Below, piece by piece: positions 8,908-18,154 of a DNA stretch of 64,000 bases. Source of the stretch: Pseudobdellovibrionaceae bacterium (GTDB lineage: Bacteria; Bdellovibrionota; Bdellovibrionia; Bdellovibrionales; Bdellovibrionaceae); assembly GCA_019637915.1 (NCBI GenBank), contig JAHBUV010000001.1, forward strand, positions 186,001 through 250,000, in the 5' to 3' direction. The notes under the pieces are model-generated. The model had not been told where the DNA came from and did no database searches. It saw nothing but the letters and a program-made list of their open reading frames with translations. The position numbers and the translations under genes were made by a program. The number at the start of each line of letters is the position of its first letter. Within the stretch, counting starts at the first letter, position 1.

Positions 8908-9563
8908 CGGATTTTCAAAGTCTTGAAATTGAAGTCCCGCAAGGATGAGGCCCGTTTCTCGTGGGGAAGGTTTTTTTCCTCGAGGCTCAGCACCGTGGTA
9001 GCCGCTTCGGGAACGTCCCGCACGTGGGCCAGGGCCACCGTGGGTTTCAGCCACTTCCGCAAGGCCGCCAGGGCCGCCGCGCGGTTTTCCCCGCCATGGG
9101 GGATGGCCACGCCCTCGACCCGCAGGCTTTGATCCTCGACGTCCCAAAGCAGGGGCACGAAAAACAGGCGCGCCGTGACCGGTTGGATGAAGTCGGCGCT
9201 CACCTGATCGCGGACCCAAGGGGACTGCGGCGCGAGCTCCGTCAGCAGGCCCTGCGATCCCAGGGCCTCCGCCCAGGAGGACGGCATCCACAGCAAAGGC
9301 GGCGAATCCATGGGGATCAGCCGCGCCTCGAAGTCCGCGAAGTCCTCGACGACCTCGATGCGGATCTCCTGATCGATCTCTTTGGAAAGACGTTGGACGA
9401 AGCTCTCCGGGAGCCAGTCGCGGTTCGGGGTCAGGATCACCAACGGCTTGCTGGAGGAGAAATAATCCTGCCAATGGAAATCGGGATGGGCGCCGCGGAA
9501 CCAGCCCACCCCGAACAACAGCGCGAAGAGAAAGGCCCAGAGGGCGCCCTCCCGCCAGTTCAT
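8904..9563 (-). CDS. Membrane-anchored solute-binding-protein-like protein
   Basis: 219 aa. An N-terminal helix (LWAFLFALLFGVGWF) is followed by KPLVILTPNRDWLPESFVQRL, the opening strand-helix of a type-2 periplasmic binding fold. At about 219 aa it is shorter than a complete two-lobe binding protein (250-350 aa). The start lies four bases after the nrdB stop, so it belongs to the ribonucleotide reductase operon. Its role there is unknown; the resemblance to binding proteins is my inference. Confidence 0.6.
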   Translation of the reverse strand: MNWREGALWAFLFALLFGVGWFRGAHPDFHWQDYFSSSKPLVILTPNRDWLPESFVQRLSKEIDQEIRIEVVEDFADFEARLIPMDSPPLLWMPSSWAEALGSQGLLTELAPQSPWVRDQVSADFIQPVTARLFFVPLLWDVEDQSLRVEGVAIPHGGENRAAALAALRKWLKPTVALAHVRDVPEAATTVLSLEEKNLPHEKRASSLRDFNFKTLKIR

Positions 9564-9566
9564 GGC

Positions 9567-10565
9567 TTAGAAAACCTCGTCGAAGGCCACTTGGCCCGTC
9601 ACGCCCAGTTGGTAGGCGGACACGCGGCGTTCGAAGAAATTGGCGAGCTCCTGCACGTCCTGCAGCTCCATGAAGCCGAAAGGGTTCTTGGCGTGGAAAC
9701 GCGGCGGGATGTTCAAGGCCTCCAGGCGCTGGTCGGCCACGAACTCGAGGTACTGGCGCATGTCCTTCAGGGACAGGCCGGCCACGCCGTGGTCGAGGAT
9801 GTCCTTGGCGAAGGTCATCTCGCAGTCGATGGCGTCCTCGATCATCTGCACGACCATCTCGTTCATCTGCTCGTTGAACAGGCCCGGTTCCTCCTTGCGC
9901 ACGGTCTGGATGACCTCGTTGGCGAAGGCGATGTGCATGCTCTCGTCGCGGAACACCCAGTTGGTGCCGGAGGCGAGGCCCTGCAGCAGGCCTTTTGAGC
10001 GCAGGAAGTAGACGTAGGCGAAGGCGGCGAAGAAGAAGAGGCCCTCGATGCAGGTGGCGAAGCAGATCAGGTTCATGAGGAACTTGCGGCGGTCCTCCGT
10101 GGTCTCGAGTTTCTCGAGCTCGTTGATGGAGTCGATCCACTTGAAGCAGAAGTCGGCTTTTTTCTTGATCGAGGGGATGTTCTCGATGGCGTCGAAGGCG
10201 CGGGCGCGCTCGGCGTGATCGGGAATGTAGTTGTCGAGCAGGGTCAGGTAGAACTGCACGTGCAGGGCTTCCTCGTAAAGCTGGCGCGACAGGTACAGCC
10301 GGGCTTCGGGCGAGTTGATGTGCTTGTACAGGTTCAGCACCAGGTTGTTGCCGACGATGGAGTCGCCGGTGGCGAAGAAGGCGACGAGGCGGCTGATCAG
10401 ATGGGTTTCCGCCGGCGTGAGCTTCTGGCGCAGGTCGGTCAGGTCCATGGAGAAGTCGATCTCATCGACGGTCCAGGTGTTCTTGATGCCGTTTTTGTAC
10501 ATCTCGAAAAAAACGGGGTACTTCATGGGTCGCAAGGTCAGATTGAAGCCGGGATCGAGCAGCAT
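9567..10565 (-). CDS. nrdB: Class Ia ribonucleotide reductase, beta (radical) subunit
   Basis: 332 aa from the ATG at 10565, preceded by AAGGAG. The diiron and radical residues are present: GDSIVGNN (Asp), EEALHVQFY (Glu, His and the tyrosyl-radical Tyr four residues after the His), CIEGLFF (Glu) and FRDESMHI (Glu, His). It generates the radical used by NrdA to reduce ribonucleoside diphosphates to deoxy forms in the cytoplasm. It lies downstream of nrdA with an 80-base gap and is probably cotranscribed. Confidence 0.96.
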   Translation of the reverse strand: MLLDPGFNLTLRPMKYPVFFEMYKNGIKNTWTVDEIDFSMDLTDLRQKLTPAETHLISRLVAFFATGDSIVGNNLVLNLYKHINSPEARLYLSRQLYEEALHVQFYLTLLDNYIPDHAERARAFDAIENIPSIKKKADFCFKWIDSINELEKLETTEDRRKFLMNLICFATCIEGLFFFAAFAYVYFLRSKGLLQGLASGTNWVFRDESMHIAFANEVIQTVRKEEPGLFNEQMNEMVVQMIEDAIDCEMTFAKDILDHGVAGLSLKDMRQYLEFVADQRLEALNIPPRFHAKNPFGFMELQDVQELANFFERRVSAYQLGVTGQVAFDEVF

Positions 10566-10645
10566 GATGTTTTTCTCCTTCAAAGGGGTCGACGGCGCGG
10601 GGGATTCCAGAACCCCTCGCGCTCACCAAAGTCGCGGGTGCGGGA

Positions 10646-13078
10646 CTACTGACAGGCTTCGCAAGCTTCCGGGTTTTCCAGGCTGCAGGCGATGACTTCG
10701 GAGTCCGAGTAGGTTTTCTTCGTTTCCGTTTCCGCGGCCGGCGCCGTTTTCATGGCGTCGTTCGCGACGGGCGCGGTGGCGCCGTTGGAGCGGCGGACCG
10801 TCGTTTTGGCGATGGCCGTGGCCGGGCGCGAGCGAAGATAATAAGTCGTCTTCACGCCGCGTTTCCAGGCGTACATGTACATCGAGGAGAGCTTGCCCAG
10901 GGTGGGGCTTTCCATGAACAGGTTCAGGGATTGGCTCTGATCGATGTAGGCGCCGCGGTCGGCCGCCATGTCGACGAGGGTCTTCATGGGCAGTTCCCAC
11001 ACCGTGCGGTACAGTTCGCGGATCTCCGCCGGCAGGGCTTCGACGTTCTGGATGGAGCCTTCCGCCAGCTTGATCTCGGTGCGGATGTCCTCGTTCCACA
11101 GGTTCAGGGCCTTCAGCTCGTTGACCAGGTACTTGTTGATCTGCAGGAACTCGCCCGACAGGGTCTCGCGCTTGAAGAGGTTGCTCACCTGCGGCTCGAT
11201 GGCTTCATAGCAGCCGACGATGGAGGCGATGGTCGCGGTCGGGGCGATGGCGATCAGGAGCGAGTTGCGCAGGCCGGTTTGTTTGATCTTCTCGCGCAGT
11301 TTGTTCCAGCGCTCCGGCTGCGAGGGCTTGACGCCCCACAGGTCGAACTGCAGCTGGCCTTCGGCGGCGCGGGTTTCCGCGTAAGAGGGGTGCGGACCAT
11401 GCTGTTCGGCCAGCTCGGCGCTGGTGGCGATGGCGTGGTAGTAGATCTCCTCCTGGATGCGCGTCGAAAGGGCCTGGGCCTTTTCGGAGTCGAAGGGCAG
11501 GCGCAATTGGAAAAGCGCATCCTGCAGGCCCATGACCCCCAGACCCACCGGGCGCCAACGGCGATTCGAGCTCTCGGCGGTGTCGATCGGGTAGAAGTTG
11601 ATGTCGACGACGCGGTCCAGGTACTTGACGGCGGTGCGCACGGTGCGGCCGAGCTTTTCGAAGTCGAACTGCCCGTCGACGATGTGGCGGCCCAGGTTCA
11701 CGGAACCCAGGTTGCAGACGGCGGTTTCCTTGTTCGACGTCACTTCCAGGATCTCGGTGCACAGGTTCGAGAGATGGATGACGTTGCCGTTTTTGCCCGT
11801 CTGGTTGGACTTTTTGTTCGAGTGGTCCTTGAAGGTCATCCAGCCGTTGCCGGTTTCAGCGAGGGTTTTCATCATGCGACCGTAGAGGTCGCGAGCCTTC
11901 ATCTGCTTCACGAAGAGGCCTTTTTCCTCGGCTTCGACGAAGGCTTTCTCGAACTCGTCCCCGAAGAGGTCCGGGAAATTCGGCACGACGCGGGGATCGA
12001 AGAGGGACCAGTGGGCGTCCGTCTCGACCCGCTTCATGAACAGGTCCGGGACCCACACGGCGAGGTTCAGGTTGTGGGCGCGTTTGGCGTGGTCGCCGGT
12101 GTTGTCGCGCAGCTCGAGGAACTCCTCGATGTCCCCGTGCCAGGGCTCGAGGTAGACGCAGGCGGCGCCCTTGCGCTTGCCGCCCTGGTTGACGGCGGCG
12201 ACCGAGGAATCCAGGGTCTTCAGCCAGGGCACGATGCCGTTGGAGTGGCCGTTCGTGCCTTTGATCAGGGAACCGCGCGAACGCACGCGGTGGTAGGCGA
12301 GGCCGATGCCGCCGGCGAATTTCGACAGCAGGGCGATATCTTTGTATTTGTCGTAGATGCTGGACAGATCGTCGTCCGGCGAGTCCGCCAGGTAGCAGGA
12401 GCTCATCTGCGGGCGCAGGGTGCCCGAGTTGAAGAGCGTCGGCGTCGACGGCATGTAATCGTGGGATGAGATCAGGCGGTAGAACTCGATCGCCTCGTCC
12501 ACGGAGGTCGACAGGCCGCAGGCGACGCGCATGAAGAAGTACTGCGGTGTTTCGAAGACCTGGCGGCTCTTCGGGTTTTTCAGCAGGTAGCGGTCATAGA
12601 TCGTGCGCAGGCCGAAGTACTCGAAGCGGTCGGTGCGGTAGGGCTCGATGGCGGCGCACAGGGCGGCCTTGTGCTGCTCGACGAAGCGGGCGGTGGTTTC
12701 CGCGACCAGGTCGTTGGCGAAGCCGAATTGGATGGCGTCGGCGAAGGACTTGATCTTCTGCGAGCGCACCTCCTCGTCCACGTAGATCGACAGCAGGCGG
12801 GCGGCGAGCTTCGAGTACTCGGGCTCTTCGCCGATCAGCAGGGAGGCGGTTTGAATGCACAGGTTGTCGAGCTCTTTGGTGCTGGCGCCGTCGTACAGGC
12901 CGCTGATGGCCTTGGTGGCGACGCGCAGGGGGTCGACCTGGGTCAGGCCCTGGCAACAGTGGCGCACGCGCTCAACGATCTTGGTGACGTCGACGGGCTC
13001 AAGGCTGCCGTCGCGTTTTTTCACGCGCATGGTGTGAGGTTGGCTCGTCGTCGTGCTCATTCCCTCTTGGTTCAACAT
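10646..13078 (-). CDS. nrdA: Class Ia ribonucleotide reductase, alpha (catalytic) subunit
   Basis: 810 aa. An N-terminal ATP-cone (MRVKKRDGSLEPVDVTKIVE) implies allosteric on/off control by ATP/dATP. The catalytic barrel follows, with CNLGSVNLGR, NRRWRPVGLGVMGLQDAL and IAPTATIASIVG. The C-terminus ends CEACQ, the redox cysteine pair that takes electrons from thioredoxin or glutaredoxin. GGAGAGGGG before the ATG at 13078 favours this start over a second ATG at 13060. The upstream region holds an imperfect palindrome that could be a control site. Confidence 0.96.
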   Translation of the reverse strand: MLNQEGMSTTTSQPHTMRVKKRDGSLEPVDVTKIVERVRHCCQGLTQVDPLRVATKAISGLYDGASTKELDNLCIQTASLLIGEEPEYSKLAARLLSIYVDEEVRSQKIKSFADAIQFGFANDLVAETTARFVEQHKAALCAAIEPYRTDRFEYFGLRTIYDRYLLKNPKSRQVFETPQYFFMRVACGLSTSVDEAIEFYRLISSHDYMPSTPTLFNSGTLRPQMSSCYLADSPDDDLSSIYDKYKDIALLSKFAGGIGLAYHRVRSRGSLIKGTNGHSNGIVPWLKTLDSSVAAVNQGGKRKGAACVYLEPWHGDIEEFLELRDNTGDHAKRAHNLNLAVWVPDLFMKRVETDAHWSLFDPRVVPNFPDLFGDEFEKAFVEAEEKGLFVKQMKARDLYGRMMKTLAETGNGWMTFKDHSNKKSNQTGKNGNVIHLSNLCTEILEVTSNKETAVCNLGSVNLGRHIVDGQFDFEKLGRTVRTAVKYLDRVVDINFYPIDTAESSNRRWRPVGLGVMGLQDALFQLRLPFDSEKAQALSTRIQEEIYYHAIATSAELAEQHGPHPSYAETRAAEGQLQFDLWGVKPSQPERWNKLREKIKQTGLRNSLLIAIAPTATIASIVGCYEAIEPQVSNLFKRETLSGEFLQINKYLVNELKALNLWNEDIRTEIKLAEGSIQNVEALPAEIRELYRTVWELPMKTLVDMAADRGAYIDQSQSLNLFMESPTLGKLSSMYMYAWKRGVKTTYYLRSRPATAIAKTTVRRSNGATAPVANDAMKTAPAAETETKKTYSDSEVIACSLENPEACEACQ

Positions 13079-13561
13079 GGTCTGTCCCCTCTCCTTAGGG
13101 CCCGTTTTGGGCGAAAAAAAGGCCTCTCGCGAAAAACCCCCTGTTTTTCACAAGATGCATCAAAAACATTTAGTTCTACGTGGATTGAGATTGACCGCGG
13201 GGGATACTTCCGCCTGAACCAGGAGCGTCTCCGTCAATCGGTGTGGTTTTTGACAACCACTAGATCTAGGGGTTCGTTCCTGTCGCCTCGTCCATAAGGC
13301 CTATCTGGATCTCGAGTTCAGTGTGCGAAGACTTTGGGGGAGAAGCAAACACTTTTCTTGAACTGGACCTTTTAAATTTCTAAAAATCCCGTGTCGCTGC
13401 CCATCATTTCAGCAATATTTGCCGTCATCTTGATTGTTCTGTCTGAGGGCAACTGAATGGATTGAAAGCAGTTTCTATTGAAGAGGAGATGAAGTTGTGG
13501 GCAATTTCACCACGAATCAAGAGCTTAACGCTCTTCATTCCTGTTCGGATCTGACACGATC
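13079..13561. other. 480-bp intergenic region upstream of nrdA
   Basis: This stretch separates nrdA from the 3' end of the radical SAM gene, both on the minus strand. It must contain the nrdA promoter. The segment 13380-13560 is AT-richer than the flanking genes. No convincing small gene or structured RNA was recognised apart from the palindrome at 13255-13274. Confidence 0.6.
13255..13274. promoter_or_regulatory. Palindrome upstream of nrdA (possible repressor box)
   Basis: AACCACTAGA / TCTAGGGGTT is a 10+10 palindrome with one mismatched pair, 177 bp upstream of nrdA. NrdR boxes, which control ribonucleotide reductase genes in many bacteria, are similar 16-bp palindromes, but the match to that consensus is loose and a second tandem copy, usual for NrdR, was not found. 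Confidence 0.3.
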
Positions 13562-14608
13562 TTAAATAATTTGGCGGGTGTCTGTGGAAGAATTCGTGGA
13601 GGAACGAGGGGATGAGCTTTTCGCGACCAGGCGATTTTGCAATTTTATTTTTTGCTGAATTTCTTCTGCGCCGCTCCCATTCCACAGGCGTCCCTGGTAG
13701 CCGCCCTCTTTTTTCAGCGCCATCAAGATCTTCTGATGACTGCCCATCTTGTCGCTCGTCCAGCGGGGCGCGATGAGCTCCTCCCAGCGCGAGGAGTAAG
13801 CGGCCAGGCGGTGCACGGCCAGGCGCGGGGAGAGGTGCTCGAGGAACAGGCGCACGCGGCGGGCGTAGGTCTCGAGCTCCACCGGGGTAAACAATCCTTG
13901 CTTGTACATCTCCTCGAGGGGCGTGTTCTTCAGGACGTGCAGGTTGTGCAGCTTCACGTTGGTGATGGGCAGGTCGTTGCAGATTTTCGCGGTCTCGATC
14001 ATCTGCTCGTCGGTCTCGCCGGGATTGCCGAAGATCAGGTGGATGCCGAGATCCACCGAGGTGTTTTTGCTGATTTTCTCGATGGCGGCCAGGGACTCCC
14101 GGGCGGTGTGGCCCCGGCGCATGAAGGCCAGCTGCCCGTCGTCGAAGCTCTGCACGCCCAGCTCGACCGCCACGAAAGAGTGCTCGTGGAATTCCTGCCA
14201 AAGCTGCATCACCGCCGGCGACAGGCAGTCCGGGCGGGTGCCGATGACCAGGCCTTTCACGAAGTCATAGGACAGGGCCGTCTCGAAGTTGGCGCGCAGG
14301 GCGCTCACCTTGGTGAAGGTGTTGGTGTAGGCCTGAAAATAAACGAGATAATGACGGGGCTTGTACTTGCGGTGCAGGAGCCCCTGCACTTTCTCGATCT
14401 GCTCGCGCAACGGCAGCACCATGGTTTCCGTGCGGGCCGCGGAACCCCAGACGTCGCAGAACACGCAGGTCTGCATCCCCTTCAGGCCGCGGCGGTTGGG
14501 GCAATCGTCGACCACCGAGACGGGGATTTTATAGACCTTGCCGCCGAATCTCTGATGATAATGCTCACCGATGGTGATATAGGGGATGCCGTCCCAGGAG
14601 CTCGTCAT
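13562..14608 (-). CDS. TIGR01212/YhcC-family radical SAM protein
   Basis: 348 aa. The cluster-binding motif is spread as CPNRRGLKGMQTCVFC, as in the YhcC family, in which three Cys hold a 4Fe-4S cluster that cleaves S-adenosylmethionine. Conserved blocks include YFQAYTNTF, GTRPDCL, ELGVQSF and HLIFGNPGET. YhcC proteins are widespread, and a tRNA or translation-related role has been suggested, but the reaction is uncertain. The last thirty residues are Ser/Thr-rich and look like a lineage-specific tail. Confidence 0.92.
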   Translation of the reverse strand: MTSSWDGIPYITIGEHYHQRFGGKVYKIPVSVVDDCPNRRGLKGMQTCVFCDVWGSAARTETMVLPLREQIEKVQGLLHRKYKPRHYLVYFQAYTNTFTKVSALRANFETALSYDFVKGLVIGTRPDCLSPAVMQLWQEFHEHSFVAVELGVQSFDDGQLAFMRRGHTARESLAAIEKISKNTSVDLGIHLIFGNPGETDEQMIETAKICNDLPITNVKLHNLHVLKNTPLEEMYKQGLFTPVELETYARRVRLFLEHLSPRLAVHRLAAYSSRWEELIAPRWTSDKMGSHQKILMALKKEGGYQGRLWNGSGAEEIQQKIKLQNRLVAKSSSPRSSTNSSTDTRQII

Positions 14609-14677
14609 GGCGGCAATCTACAAGGCCCGTCGTTCCGGGGCAAGCGAACGCTCCCGAAAGGGGCAAAAGGACCGGCG

Positions 14678-15433
14678 ATGATGAAAACTTGGCAGGAAAT
14701 GGGCTTTCTCTGGGATGTCACGGCGGACGGCAGTCCCACGCTCCGCAAGGCCGAACCGTCGCCCGGCTGGGTCACGGGGGAGGCCATGCACCACTCGGGC
14801 GGCGCCCTCGAGGAGACGCTGATGATTTACGGCGAACCCGTCGAAGAGTCTTTTCGCCGCCTGGACGCGCCCAAGATCTTCAGTCTCGGTCTGGGCCTGG
14901 GTTACGTGGAGCTCGTCACCGCCGCCCACGGCGTCCGCCACGGCAAGAGCTACGAGATCCTGAGCCTGGAATCCGAAGAGCCTTTGGTGCGCACCTTCGA
15001 GGCTTTCCTGACCGGCGAACTGCCGCCCGGCGAGCTTCTCGAGGGGTTGAACACGGTGCTGGACCTGGTGTCCCGCCGCCTGGGCGTGGAGGGGGAGGCG
15101 ATCCGCCTGTCCTTGGCGCAGGCCCGCCGGGAAGGCCGTTGGAAATGGGGCGGGCTTCTCGCCCCGGATCGCCTGCCGGCGGAGCGCTATCACGCCATTT
15201 TGTACGATGCCTTCAGCTCGAAGACCTGTCCCGACCTGTGGACCGAGACCTTCCTGCAGGACTTCATGAAAAACTGCACGGAAGCGGATTGCCTGTTTTC
15301 GACCTACGCTTGCACGGGCGCTTTGAAGCGTTCCTTGAAGGGGGCCGATTTCGCCATGATCCAGCGGGATGGCTTTCAGGGCAAGCGTCACTCCACCCTG
15401 GGCCGCCGCGGGGTTTTCCGCGAGGCCCTCTAG
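14678..15433 (+). CDS. MnmC-like methyltransferase domain protein (DUF752 type)
   Basis: 251 aa from ATG 14678 (AAAAGGA six bases upstream; a second ATG follows directly). The N-terminus TADGSPTLR and SGGALEETLMIYG, then FSLGLGLGYVEL (SAM-binding glycine loop) and the C-terminal ILYDAFSSKTCPDLWT and STYACTGALKRSL, match the methyltransferase half of MnmC. That domain finishes the mnm5s2U wobble modification of tRNA. The FAD oxidase half found in Escherichia coli is absent, as in many bacteria. It is divergent from the radical SAM gene. Confidence 0.8.
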   Translation: MMKTWQEMGFLWDVTADGSPTLRKAEPSPGWVTGEAMHHSGGALEETLMIYGEPVEESFRRLDAPKIFSLGLGLGYVELVTAAHGVRHGKSYEILSLESEEPLVRTFEAFLTGELPPGELLEGLNTVLDLVSRRLGVEGEAIRLSLAQARREGRWKWGGLLAPDRLPAERYHAILYDAFSSKTCPDLWTETFLQDFMKNCTEADCLFSTYACTGALKRSLKGADFAMIQRDGFQGKRHSTLGRRGVFREAL

Positions 15434-16137
15434 CGATCGCCCAGATCGCGGAACTTGTTCACGTACTCGACCACGGCGGCCTGGGCCTCCATCGGCAGGT
15501 GCAAAAAGCGCAGGCCCGCCGAACCCTCGTGGCTCACGTAGACCACTTCGCAGCTGCAGGGGATGTCCATGAAGAGATTGGCGCTGCGGAGCACGCCTTT
15601 GATTTTCTCCCCCACGCTCAGGCGCGGGAACTCGTGAACCCCGAGGCCGCCCTCGCTGATGGAGATGACCTTGGCCTCGGCGTGGCCGCCGGCGGGGAGA
15701 TCCAGTTTCAGGGTCCCCATGATCGGCACGCGCTGGTGGGCGCGGCGGGTGATCCCCAGCTCATCGACGATTTTCTGGATGTCGTAGACCTCGCGCCAGC
15801 CGCCGCCGGTGTCGTTGAGGATTTCAACGTCGGTGAAGTCGGAGATTTTTTTGAGCACGTCGATCAGGTCGGGGTAGTTGTAGGGCCCGAACTCGCGCTC
15901 GCCCAGGCGGTAGCGCCAGTGGGGGTGTTCCATGGCGATGGATTCGGTCAGCACGGTGCCGCTGGAGAGCAGGGCGCTCCGCCACGCCTCCGGCGGGAGC
16001 CATTCGCTGAGACCGCGGCCCCACACCAGGGGATCGCTGGCGCCGGGCAGTTTGTTTTCGATCTCCTCCGGAGTCCAAGGACCCTGGATCTGACCGGCCT
16101 GCAAAAGGAACCATTTTTTGCTCGTGTCGCTCATCAT
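15430..16137 (-). CDS. GYF-like plus PilZ domain protein
   Basis: 235 aa, cytoplasmic. Residues 5-110 contain two short GYF_2-like stretches (WFLLQAGQIQGPW; YRLGEREFGPYNYPDL). A PilZ domain follows from about 130, with the RRAHQR arginine motif and SISEGGLGV, which correspond to the RxxxR and xSxxG c-di-GMP-binding signatures. PilZ proteins with this architecture are common in predatory Bdellovibrio relatives and act in motility or envelope signalling. Its 3' end overlaps the MnmC-like gene tail-to-tail by four bases. Confidence 0.85.
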   Translation of the reverse strand: MMSDTSKKWFLLQAGQIQGPWTPEEIENKLPGASDPLVWGRGLSEWLPPEAWRSALLSSGTVLTESIAMEHPHWRYRLGEREFGPYNYPDLIDVLKKISDFTDVEILNDTGGGWREVYDIQKIVDELGITRRAHQRVPIMGTLKLDLPAGGHAEAKVISISEGGLGVHEFPRLSVGEKIKGVLRSANLFMDIPCSCEVVYVSHEGSAGLRFLHLPMEAQAAVVEYVNKFRDLGDR

Positions 16138-16227
16138 GTCCCATGGTGAGGGGGGCGTCGGCGTTGGTCAAGTCTCACAAAGCCTGGTGACTTTCCGGAA
16201 TGACCGGGGGTAACCTCGGACTTGCCT

Positions 16228-18132
16228 ATGCATGAAACGTCCGTGACCCGCGCTCATCAGTCCGTCAAGGCCAACGCCTGGGCTCTCACCCTGGGCGCCC
16301 TCGGTGTCGTGTTCGGCGACATCGGCACGAGCCCCTTGTACGCCTTCCGCGAGTGCTTCGCGCCGGAGCACCATCTCGGCGTCTCCCACGACAACGTGCT
16401 GGGCGTGCTGTCGCTGATCTTCTGGTCCATGACCATGGTGATCTCGGTGAAGTACCTGGCTTTCGTTCTGCGCGCCGACAACCGCGGCGAGGGGGGGATC
16501 CTGTCGCTGATGGCCCTGGTGCTGCGCTCCTACGAGGGCAAAGGGGCGGACAAGCGCAAGTGGGTCATCACCATGCTGGGCCTGGCGGGGGCGGCGCTCC
16601 TTTACGGCGACGGCGCCATCACGCCGGCCATCTCCGTGCTGTCGGCGGTGGAGGGCTTGAGTCTGATCACGCCGGTCTTCGACCATTGGGTCGTGCCCAT
16701 CACCATCTTCATCATCAACGCCGTCTTCCTCCTGCAGAGGTTCGGCACGGCCCGCATCGGGGTGATTTTCGGGCCCGTCATCTTGATCTGGTTCACGGTG
16801 TTGGGCGCCCTGGGCCTGAACGGCATCCTGCAGAATCAAGAAGTTTTGTTGTCCTTGTCGCCGACCTACGCCGTGCGCTTCTTTCTGGAAAACGGCTGGG
16901 AGGGTTTCGTGGTGCTGGGTTCGGTGGTCCTCGTGGTCACCGGCGGCGAGGCCTTGTACGCGGACATGGGCCACTTCGGCCGCTCGCCCATCCGCCGCGC
17001 CTGGTTTCTGGTCGCCATGCCGGGCTTGCTGCTGAACTACTTCGGCCAGGGCGCGCTGCTGCTGAAGGACCCGGAGTCGATCAGCAATCCGTTTTACCTC
17101 CTGGCCCCGGGCTGGGGTCTTCTGCCCTTGGTGCTGCTCTCGACGCTGGCCACGGTGATCGCTTCGCAGGCCCTGATCTCGGGCGTTTTCTCCGTCACCC
17201 GCCAGGCGATCCAGCTGGGTTTCTGGCCCCGCATCAACATCATCCACACCTCGAGCCGCGAGATCGGCCAGATCTACGTGCCCTTCATGAATTGGGCCCT
17301 CTTCGCCGGCGCCGTCTGGCTGGTGCTGACCTTCAAGACCTCCAGCAACCTGGCGGCGGCGTACGGGGTGGCGGTGACGATGACGATGGTGGTGACGGCC
17401 ATGCTGGCCTTCAAGGTGGCGCGCCGGCAGTGGAAATGGAACACCACCGTGGCGGTGCTGGTGTTCGGCGTTTTCCTGGCGGTGGATCTGGCCTTCTTCA
17501 GTTCCAACGCCCTGAAGATCACCCACGGCGGCTGGGTGCCCTTGGCGATCGGCGCCGGCGTCTACATGCTGATGACCACCTGGCGCACGGGAAGACAGGT
17601 TTTGTACCGCCGTTTGAAAGAGCGCTCCATGTCCATCGAGGATTTCTGCCAGCAGCTCCTGCGCCGCCCGCCGTTGCGCGTGTCCGGCACGGCCGTGTAC
17701 ATGGCGGGGGACCCCTGGGGCGTGCCGGTGCCCTTGCTCCACAACATCAAGCACAACAAGATCCTGCACGAACGCGTGGCGATCCTGACGATCCTCACCA
17801 AAGAGGTGCCGACGGTGCCCAAGCGCGAGCGCGTGGAGATCCAGGAGATCATCCCGAACTTCTACCGCATCCTCGCCTCCTACGGCTTCATGGAGACCCC
17901 GAAGATGAAGCACATCCTCGAGGCCTGCCGCAATCAGGACATTCATTTCAACGTCAATGAGACGACCTTCGTGCTGGGCCGGGAGACCATCCTGCCGTCG
18001 ACCATGCCGGGCATGTCGCTGTGGCGGGAGAAGATCTTCGCCCTCATGAGCAAGAACGCCCAGCGCCCGACCGCCTTCTTCCGCATTCCGCCGAATCAGG
18101 TGATTGAAGTGGGCATCCAGGTCGAGATTTAA
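16228..18132 (+). CDS. kup: KUP/HAK/KT-family potassium uptake permease
   Basis: 634 aa with about twelve membrane helices in the first 450 residues and a hydrophilic C-terminal domain. GVVFGDIGTSPLYAF near residue 30 is the family signature, followed by LSLIFWSMTMVISVKYL and GDGAITPAISVLSAVEGL. It drives K+ uptake, probably with protons, across the inner membrane. The ATG at 16228 is chosen over a TTG two codons earlier; no strong ribosome site is seen. Confidence 0.95.
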   Translation: MHETSVTRAHQSVKANAWALTLGALGVVFGDIGTSPLYAFRECFAPEHHLGVSHDNVLGVLSLIFWSMTMVISVKYLAFVLRADNRGEGGILSLMALVLRSYEGKGADKRKWVITMLGLAGAALLYGDGAITPAISVLSAVEGLSLITPVFDHWVVPITIFIINAVFLLQRFGTARIGVIFGPVILIWFTVLGALGLNGILQNQEVLLSLSPTYAVRFFLENGWEGFVVLGSVVLVVTGGEALYADMGHFGRSPIRRAWFLVAMPGLLLNYFGQGALLLKDPESISNPFYLLAPGWGLLPLVLLSTLATVIASQALISGVFSVTRQAIQLGFWPRINIIHTSSREIGQIYVPFMNWALFAGAVWLVLTFKTSSNLAAAYGVAVTMTMVVTAMLAFKVARRQWKWNTTVAVLVFGVFLAVDLAFFSSNALKITHGGWVPLAIGAGVYMLMTTWRTGRQVLYRRLKERSMSIEDFCQQLLRRPPLRVSGTAVYMAGDPWGVPVPLLHNIKHNKILHERVAILTILTKEVPTVPKRERVEIQEIIPNFYRILASYGFMETPKMKHILEACRNQDIHFNVNETTFVLGRETILPSTMPGMSLWREKIFALMSKNAQRPTAFFRIPPNQVIEVGIQVEI

Positions 18133-18154
18133 CGGCGCGGGATCCGCAGGCCCG

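Noticed and set aside
16168-17946. 592-codon minus-strand frame across kup
   Set aside because: The composition is dominated by His, Arg, Gln and Asp, the usual antisense pattern of a GC-rich membrane protein gene. The plus strand is clearly Kup.
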